Below, in pieces: positions 56,720 to 64,000 of a DNA stretch of 64,000 nucleotides (position 1 is its first letter; the number at the start of each line of letters is the position of its first letter). Where the stretch lies: the NCBI GenBank assembly GCA_014905825.1, contig JACGCN010000014.1, positions 620,001 through 684,000 on the forward strand, in the 5' to 3' direction. Source of the stretch: Lyophyllum atratum. Lineage: Eukaryota > Basidiomycota > Agaricomycetes > Agaricales > Lyophyllaceae. The notes beneath the pieces were generated by a model. It was given only the letters and a program-made list of their open reading frames with translations, ran no database searches and had not been told where the DNA came from. Position numbers and translations under genes: made by a program.

Positions 56720-59116
56720 ATGCTACCTGTATTTTGGATGATCGCCGCCGTGCTATCCACACTTGTCGCACAGTGCGGTCACGCCGGTTTCACACTCCAG
56801 GAACAAATGCGCATACACCTCATCGATGGATTACAGCGCCTCCTCCTCGGCGAGTCTGTCAGCGAGTTCAGGCGCGCGATCGTCGAGGAGACTGTTCGGG
56901 ACCTGAAGCCGACTATTATGGCGCAGATCCGCGAGGAGATACTGCTTCATTTCCGCATGTTTGCGATGGAGCGTCATATACGCAATCTTAACCAGCTTCG
57001 ACAGAATCGCCTCGCCGCCGCCAGCGTGGCGCTTGGTAGCATACAGACTAAGGCAAGCCAATATGTCTCGAAGTCGATTGTCACTGTCATTGCTGTCACC
57101 ACGCCCTATGGATCTCGGCCCCGATCATCACAGGCGTCGAGTTTGCTCTTGTCTCAGCCCTTCGTCACTGGTTATGTCCCCATATACACCAGCGTACTCC
57201 TGCTCACTGTGATCACTTCGGCTTCGGTTGCATTCGCCATGTCTTACTACCGCCGTACTCGACGGGCAAGGACTGGACCTGTTGTTCGACGGGAAACGAC
57301 TCGATGGACACAAGAGACTGACGAACAGATGGAACCTGGACCTCCGGTCTCGAACGAAGCACTGGCGAACATAGACGGGACATCAAACACTGAAATACGA
57401 GGTGCACTTCCTCCCATAGCGCCTGTGGATGGGCCTGCAACTTCCCTCGCCTTCTCCCTGGCCTTGCCTAGCAGTCCTGTATTATTCGGTGACCTTGGCC
57501 TAGTGAGCGGTGATGGTGAGGCGTTCCGTACCGGTACAGAGCATGGACACGGCTTGACGGATGGAGATGGGCTAGCCGAAAGCGGTGGCTCGGTGGACAG
57601 TGATGCGGCAGAGGAAGACGATACCCTTGTCGCAGATGACGGAATGGTTGAAGATGTTGGCGCCGATAAAGATGATAGTCTTGCTGAAGCCGACCGCGAC
57701 GACTCTAGGGAACCGATGCGCGGCTCGCCTGTTACCTCCCAAGATGTCTCCTCCGCCGTCCCTGTAGACGCGCACGTCCCTGTTGCTCCCCAGCTATGTC
57801 ATGCTTGCACCGCCGTCGCGGAAGGTTCTGGTAGCAACATGGACCCTATCGTGACTATCGAAGATGTCATAGAGGATATCTCCGCAGCATCGAACGACCC
57901 CACGGGACCCGTCCCTGAAACCAACTCCCCAAACGAGGCCTCACCACCACAGACGACCGTATCTGAAGCGCTCCTGCCGATAGCGACACCGCCTGTCCAT
58001 CAAGACGAAACTGTTCCCGTCCCCGACCTCCTTGAAGGCCCAGAACCATCTTCGACCCTCGCCGTGCCCGAAGCAGATACCCCCGTCGGCGAAGTCGACA
58101 TTGCGCAGCCAGCTGCCCTTGATCCTAATGCCATGGAGGCCGAGACCCGGCAAGCGGCCCAGAGGGACTCGGAGCGTGACGAGGCACCGGAGGCCGAAGC
58201 TGCAACCCCTGCTTACCCAATCCCAGTCGTCCCTCCCCAACGGGGGGTCTGCATCGTTCGTAGTAGTAGAGATAGCGGAAGCTGGCGGGAAAAAGGCGGG
58301 AGCTGGCGGAGAGAAAGCGGGAGCTGGCGGAAAACAGACCGTGCGCCACCTGGCCGCCGCGATCCGCCTGTTGTTGGGGAACGTCGTCTGGCTGGTCGCG
58401 GCGATGTTCCTGTCGTGGTTCCGGTCCCGACTCCGGTAAAGATGGATGTTGCATTGGACGCGAGGATAGGTGATGGTGGCGCTGAGGAGGTGCGCGATAC
58501 AGGCGTCGCGGATGTATTACGACCAGTCGACTCTCTCCCCGAACATGAGCCCCTTACGTTTGCTTCCGAAGACACTTCCCTGCAATCTGACACCAACGAT
58601 GTGGTCCACGGAACTGAGGAGCGACAGGCCCAACCGGCGGAGGCTACGCAGAACGATACCGCGGAACCGCACTCGACCCCAAGTCCATATGCCAAAAACG
58701 CGCCTGACATCCCGGAATGGGTCATCGCGACTCGAAACTTCATGGACCACCAAAATCCAGAACTGTGCCTGTACTTCCGCGTCGGAGAGATAATCCAGGT
58801 CAGTTCTGGGAAGGCGGGGGGTCGTTGGTGGACTGGGAGGCTGGACTTCAGTGGGGAGGCGAGGTCATTCCCGCCTGGTTTTGTTAAGCCCCTGCTTCCG
58901 CCCACGCAGGACTCGGATCGGGAGGGAGTTGGACTTGGAACGCGACGGCCGAGCCTGAGTCCGCGTCAGACAGAGTCCAGGCGTGTTGTGCCGGTGCCGG
59001 TTATTGTGGTTAGTCCTCCGAGTGTCGTCTGCGACGAACAGGGGACTGCTGCGAGGGTGGGCAGGCGGAATGAGCGGTTTGCGTTGAGGGAGAGGGTGAA
59101 TGTGGGCGGGTGGTAG
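56720..59116 (+). CDS. membrane-anchored SH3-domain protein
   Basis: Single exon, 798 residues. An N-terminal signal-like segment (LPVFWMIAAVLSTLVAQCG) is followed by a helical, charged region (residues 30-110), one transmembrane helix (YTSVLLLTVITSASVAFAM, about 155-175) and an RRTRRAR stop-transfer. A long acidic, Pro/Glu-rich disordered region follows, with GSWRE/GSWRR/GSWRK repeats near 517-540. At about 665-725 is an SH3 domain: EWVIATRNFMDHQNPELCLY, GEIIQV, GRWWTGRL and the FPPGFVKPL end. The architecture recalls single-pass fungal sensors with a cytoplasmic SH3 domain, such as Sho1, but Sho1 has four helices, so this is not a straightforward orthologue. It probably links membrane sites to proline-rich partners. 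Confidence 0.8.
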   Translation: MLPVFWMIAAVLSTLVAQCGHAGFTLQEQMRIHLIDGLQRLLLGESVSEFRRAIVEETVRDLKPTIMAQIREEILLHFRMFAMERHIRNLNQLRQNRLAAASVALGSIQTKASQYVSKSIVTVIAVTTPYGSRPRSSQASSLLLSQPFVTGYVPIYTSVLLLTVITSASVAFAMSYYRRTRRARTGPVVRRETTRWTQETDEQMEPGPPVSNEALANIDGTSNTEIRGALPPIAPVDGPATSLAFSLALPSSPVLFGDLGLVSGDGEAFRTGTEHGHGLTDGDGLAESGGSVDSDAAEEDDTLVADDGMVEDVGADKDDSLAEADRDDSREPMRGSPVTSQDVSSAVPVDAHVPVAPQLCHACTAVAEGSGSNMDPIVTIEDVIEDISAASNDPTGPVPETNSPNEASPPQTTVSEALLPIATPPVHQDETVPVPDLLEGPEPSSTLAVPEADTPVGEVDIAQPAALDPNAMEAETRQAAQRDSERDEAPEAEAATPAYPIPVVPPQRGVCIVRSSRDSGSWREKGGSWRRESGSWRKTDRAPPGRRDPPVVGERRLAGRGDVPVVVPVPTPVKMDVALDARIGDGGAEEVRDTGVADVLRPVDSLPEHEPLTFASEDTSLQSDTNDVVHGTEERQAQPAEATQNDTAEPHSTPSPYAKNAPDIPEWVIATRNFMDHQNPELCLYFRVGEIIQVSSGKAGGRWWTGRLDFSGEARSFPPGFVKPLLPPTQDSDREGVGLGTRRPSLSPRQTESRRVVPVPVIVVSPPSVVCDEQGTAARVGRRNERFALRERVNVGGW

Positions 59117-59862
59117 AGTGGGGCGGGATGGACCTTCTTGGGCTGGGGAGTTGGCGGGGTTGGGGCGCGGTAGCTGCCTATCGTTCTAGGACATTGGCAT
59201 TCTTTTAGGACTTGTACGACCACATATCGTCTGCATTCTACACACCTAGATTTGTATCTCTTTTGTCTTTCTTTTAGTTGGAACGACGTGTATCGTGTAT
59301 CTGTATAAGGGCAGCCTAATCGGAGATGTGGCAGTAGTAGACGCGATGATTACATACCCATCCGGGGAAATCCTCAGTGAAGCCGTCGAGGATACATACC
59401 CAGTTTTCCATGCATCTTTGAGATCGAGTCGGAGGAGGCAGGTCGAGTTTTGGTCGAGATCATCGCCTTTCGAAATTATGGTCATTGTCATGGCAGCTGC
59501 CGCCGGCCCCGGCCATTCTTCTTTCTTCCGCAACCACTTGCGATCTGCCTTCGACCTGGTCCATTTTGTTTTTCCTACCCATGTAAGTATCGTGAGCTCT
59601 CAATTGTGTCACAAACCGACGTGTTCTCGGATCTTATTATGCCCAATTCTCTTCGATCTTACATCTTCAGCGACTGCATGTGTATTTCAGCGTCCAAGTG
59701 GAGCAGCTCGCGGGTGAATACCAGAACTAGGGATCCTCCAGGATCCTCCACTGATAAGTCCAGTGATTTCAAGCGATTTATGGAGGTGGCGATAAGCAGA
59801 AAGATAGCCTTGTAATTATATTAATGCTGATACCTCAGCTATGTGCACGCGGGTCCGCTGCA
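59117..59862. other. intergenic, one doubtful ORF
   Basis: A plus-strand frame at 59295-59717 lacks recognisable features and good codon patterns. The region separates two convergent genes. Confidence 0.4.
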
Positions 59863-62800
59863 TCACCGCTCAACCATGGTCGACAGTATGCTTCGCAACA
59901 CAGTGGGTATATCGGCTGTATTCCCCACCCGAAAACCTCGACCAGGCAGGCTCTTGGTGATCCTATGAAAGCTGGTATTGAATGACGAGTCCTTCTAATG
60001 AGGTTCGTATGGTTACGCACCAAGCAGCTTCGGCGCCCTCTCCGATGCAGATGAGAGCTGTGTGTACTTTGGGATTCCGTTTCATCGCTTGCGCCAGATG
60101 CTCGGGTGTTATTTGGTATCGGCCGAAATTGGCGTCCTAAAGGACGAATGAGAGGAAATGTCAAGCAAGACAGGAAGATGGCTTACGGTGATTGCGATAA
60201 CGAACCAGTCATCTGAGGAGTATATATGTGAGTGAAGAAACGGTATATCAGATAGGGATCCCAGCTCACCAGCGTCATATTTTCCGACGTCGGTGACACC
60301 CTTCTCGATTGCTTCAACTACAGATTTGGAAGTTATAGCGCAGATATCGTGCAGAGAGCACGATGGACACTGTACCTGTATAGTCTCCTGCAAACGCGTA
60401 CTGTGGAATCATAGCCATCTTCTCTACGACCTTCCATCTATCCCGGAGCTCGGTTGGAGGTTTGTCGGCCAGAACTAAGGGGATATCGGGGCCGTCTCCA
60501 GACTAACGATAGGGTTAGATTTCGTTTGCCGATTCAGTCAATACAAGCTAAGCATACGTGACCGAACATCTAAAAAATGGAAAGGTTGAGAGTGGTGAAT
60601 GGGCCTGTACTGAAGGCAATGCTTACATCCCATACATATTTCTCCTTCCGGGACAGTCGTTCGAATGTTTCCATCAACATGGCCGCTACGAACTGAAATT
60701 CAGCGTAGGCCTTCGAAAATCTAGCAAGGGATCTCACCTGTTTCCATACTTCTCTGAAGGCGACCATCATACTGGAAGCGGTACCTAGCAGGAAACCCAT
60801 TAGCAAATATTGCGCCTGGGACTTGACAGCAATTACATTGATGCACTGAGGTCGAAGATGAATCTGATCCTCTTAGGTCTGCCGTCTCTCGTCAGCAGTC
60901 AAGACGATAACATAGGATAACGACGACCGACTTGATCTGTGGCCGACCGAGTTCTGGCTTCTCCATGCCACGCCGTTTATACACAGTCGCCTCTCCAGTG
61001 AGACCCTCCGTCAGGCGGCTGTCGTCCAGCTCTCCATCCGTCTGACGCTTCAGCCATACACGCTCCTCCTCCTTCGCCGCGAGATCTAAGGAACACGGAA
61101 ATCACCATAAGTCCACGCTATTTCAACAAAAGCGAAAACGTACGTTCCAGCAAGTCATGGAGGGAGAGCAAGTGTGCCTGAGTAGTACTTAAGATGTCGC
61201 CATACCCCTTGGCCTTCGCTGCGGACATGTCTAATTCCTCAAGCCTGCGCTGGAGCTCCTGTCGAGCCATCTCCCTCGCTTTCTCCTTGATATTATCAGG
61301 GATGTCTTCTTTAAGTGCATCAGGGACCTCAGGACGTGTCATTCCCAGCTGTATGATGATGCAGACATGACACTCACCTGCTTAATGTCGCCTCCCTTCC
61401 ACAGGCGCTTATACCCACCTCGGCCGCCCATCCCCGCGGTGTCACGACCTCCGGTCTTCACAGCAGACTGTCAGGATAATCTGAGCGCTTGACAAAGTAG
61501 ATACGTACCCCACCTGCATACGTATTTCCACCCGAATGCTCCTTGTCGTCGTGCACACCCTCCTTAGGCTCGTTAAGTTCAGTTTTGGTAGGTTGAAACT
61601 GGACGTCTTGGACTTTCTTCTTTCCGACCTCGCGGGCGGCGTTGAGGCCGAGGTGGGGTACCTGTAGTCTAAAACAAGCCGTGAACTCAGTAAACGAGGG
61701 GTAATGCGGTCGAAGGCAAGGAGACACCCACCCATGATGTTCCAGGATCTCAGCAAGCTTGTCGATGGTCTCAGGCTTGTAGATATCGAAATCGAATATG
61801 TTGCGGAGAGCCTCGCCTAGTGAATCATCCGGGTACGCCGTTATATGCCGTACCAGGTTGATCAGCTCTGCATCCGCCAGACATAAGAAGCTGCGTCTCG
61901 AGACTGAATGGTTATTGTCTTCGTACCTCGCAAGGAATAAGGATAATTCAGGACACCGCTATCATAGCCCCTCCGGAGGTCATGAAATGCACCGACAAGG
62001 CGTAAAATCAAGTCCGGGTTCAACTCAGGCGCCATCTGCTCCAAGAGCTTGCGCTCCGATGCCAAATCCGGATTCGTCACAGAGTGAGCACTGAAATTCT
62101 CGCCCAGGACCTGCAAAAAGTGGTTCCCAAGGAATGCTAGCGACCCAAACCATCAGACCATCCCAGCACAGCGAGGACACTACGGCACTTACGGTATCCC
62201 GGACGATTAGCGAGGAGGACGAGCCGGAAATTAGGGTGCACGGCGATGTCTCCTTCGCGCTCTCGGGTGGGGCGTACACGTCGGCCGTCGGAGAGGGTCA
62301 TCTCGCCCTGGCCGGCGAGGCTGCGGAAGATGGCGACGACGTGCTCGGGCGCTTTGTCGGCTTCGTCGATGATGATCATGCGACCGAAGTTTATGGCTCG
62401 GAGGAGAGGGGAGTCGGTGTATCGGAGGACGCCGCCTTCTAGGGAGGTTGTGAACATGAGCTGGTTGACGGTGGTGTCGCGGTGTAGCTGGATGTACTCT
62501 CTTGGTCGTCCCAGGAGCTGGAGATGATGTTAGGGAGGTCAAGCCAGGAAATGGTTTATACGGACCAGGCATAACCTGGATACCAATTAGCTCATGATTG
62601 TAGGGTCTGTGGACAATAGACTCACCGATCGACAATTTTGTTCTTTCCAACACCCTGAAGTATGCTACGTCAGCACGCAATACTTGGGACACACCTGGAT
62701 ACATACCTGATTTCCCAATAGCACGACATGTTCTCCTAGCAGCTCCAGGTCGATAGCCAAATCGCGCATCAAGCCAGTCTGCAGGCTGTTGTCATAGAAG

Positions 62801-64000
62801 TGGTCCATATGAGGCACATACGAAGCCACCCCTTCCACGTCCTGAGAAGGATCGAACAGCGGTATCGATGTCTGGAGCACGCTTTCCCCCGTGGTATTCG
62901 ACGCCGGGAATGTCAGAGCCTTTCCTTGCACGACTGGGTTCGCATTGTACTACACCAGATCATCAACACATCAACACAAAGGATTCTTGGCTGGGAAGGC
63001 CAACGTACCAAAGGTGTTTTCAGGTCGATATTCGCCTCCGCCAACAGCGTATCCAAGTTCATCCTCTCCATCGCCGGCAAAAACTCCGCAAGCAGCGAGC
63101 GACTAATGATCAAATTCAAGTCGTCCTCCCCCGGGAACAACGCCAAGCGTCTCGCAATCCTCACCAACGAGCGCGTGCCGAGCTTCCTATTCTTCAGAAC
63201 ATTATCCTCCGACATGCTCGCCCTGTACTTCTCCGCAAACGTAAGCAGAGTTTCGATGAGGTGGAGCGGGCAGCCCGTGGCAAGGAGGATACGCGTCTCT
63301 TCGGCGCGGTCCATGGGCTGGCTTGGGATTGGGAAGAACATGTTGGCGTGCTCGTCGGAGAGCCAGTCTTTGAGTGGCAGGGACTTGGAGGCGGTACTGA
63401 TGATTCGGAATGAAGGGTGGGCGACGGAGAGTTCGCCTGCTGCTAGCTGGTATTGACATGTGTGAGCGGTATTGGGGATGAGGAAGAAGACTGCATACGT
63501 ACCTCTTCTGAAGACGCTTCCGATACGATGCGCTTGTTTTCCCAGAGCTCTATTTCTCGGTCTTGGATGAACCGGGCTAGGGAGCCTGCCGTCGAGCCGA
63601 TGACGTCGAGTCCGGAAAGATGGAGCAAGTGTCCAGCCCATGCGCCTTCGATCAACGGACTGGAATGAACGAAAAGTAAAGATCGTGCCTGACTCGCGCA
63701 ACGTAATGATGCATATACCTTGGTTCCCAAGTCGTCGCCCCTCCATCTTGAATCTTCCGCCGCATAACCAGCTCCCTCCCGCCCAGCTCCTTGTACATAT
63801 GGACAACATCATGCTCATACCCAAGCACCTGCCCAAACACCCTCACAAGCGTCGACGTCGACGTCGACGCCGTCGAAGGCAGAGCAGGCGGGACCAACGA
63901 GATATCCCACCCCAACGCATGCGCCTGCACAAAGCACGTCAACAACCCCACAAACCTTTTCGTCGCGAAAAACTCGAGCTTCCCCTCGAACGGGAACGGC
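59863..64000 (-). CDS. VWA8-type AAA+ and von Willebrand A domain protein, N-terminus outside the window
   Basis: Minus-strand gene with many exons; it stops at 59863-59865 and continues past 64000. The order matches VWA8: an ATPase module with SIPAMERMNLDTLLAEANIDL-like sequence (about 63050), a loop with LLGEHVVLLGNQ then GVGKNK (Walker A, about 62735-62630), GRMIIIDEADKAPEHV (Walker B, about 62370) and RLVLLANRPGY (sensor). A VGAFHDLRRGYDSGVLNYPYS block follows (about 61950), then a GGRDTAGMGGRGG-like stretch (about 61430), EKAREMARQELQRRLEEL helices (about 61280), TDGELDDSRLTEGLTGE with YKRRGMEKPELG (about 61000), and a VWA domain ending SLPGRGFRVGNTADIPTVL. VWA8 is a large mitochondrial ATPase in animals; its role in fungi is unclear. 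Confidence 0.85.

Noticed and set aside
58125..58905. Long minus-strand frames antisense to the SH3 gene
   Set aside because: They overlap a single-exon gene with clear domains, and GC-rich codon use keeps antisense frames open.

Overview
The window is nuclear DNA of a filamentous fungus, most likely a basidiomycete mushroom (Agaricomycetes). Genes are cut by many introns of about 46-60 bp with GTRNGT donors. Several families are typical of that group: a DUF6534 membrane protein, an EasF/EgtD-like methyltransferase, a Zn2Cys6 factor and KDZ transposons with TET/JBP genes. All exon models below were read by eye.

Layout. 1-6062: two plus-strand genes for multi-pass membrane proteins, the first cut by the window edge. 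6388-23251: a minus-strand DUF6534 gene split in two by a transposon of about 15.1 kb (7265-22412). A 10-bp direct repeat lies at both junctions, and removing the insert plus one copy restores the reading frame. The insert carries five genes: an uncharacterised coiled-coil gene, a TET/JBP-type dioxygenase, a protein that starts with a near copy of the histone H3 tail followed by a PHD-like finger, another coiled-coil gene, and a KDZ transposase. Inverted arrays of one 34-bp minisatellite family lie just inside its ends. Its centre holds a very CpG-rich tandem repeat and a run of intron-like repeat units.

24075-36931: a second DNA-transposon-like unit with three genes (a zinc-finger/SAP transposase-like gene, a small minus-strand coiled-coil gene and a plus-strand companion). 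Its first gene is interrupted by an intact Ty1/copia retrotransposon (28582-34100) with 350-bp LTRs that look identical and a 5-bp target duplication.

37000-64000: host housekeeping and regulatory genes at ordinary spacing. These are a Zn2Cys6 factor, an intronless Na+/H+ antiporter-family protein, mitochondrial NADP-isocitrate dehydrogenase, an MFS permease, a 7-TM orphan protein, an EasF/EgtD-like methyltransferase, a signal-anchored SH3 protein, and the C-terminal part of a VWA8-type AAA/VWA protein that runs off the right edge.

The point of most interest is the KDZ element. One mobile unit combines a predicted 5-methylcytosine oxidase, an H3-tail look-alike on a chromatin-reader-like protein, and CpG-dense DNA, which suggests a transposon that handles its own chromatin state. 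The combination of TET/JBP with KDZ is known from published work on fungi; the H3 mimic and the intron-like array are the parts I cannot place.
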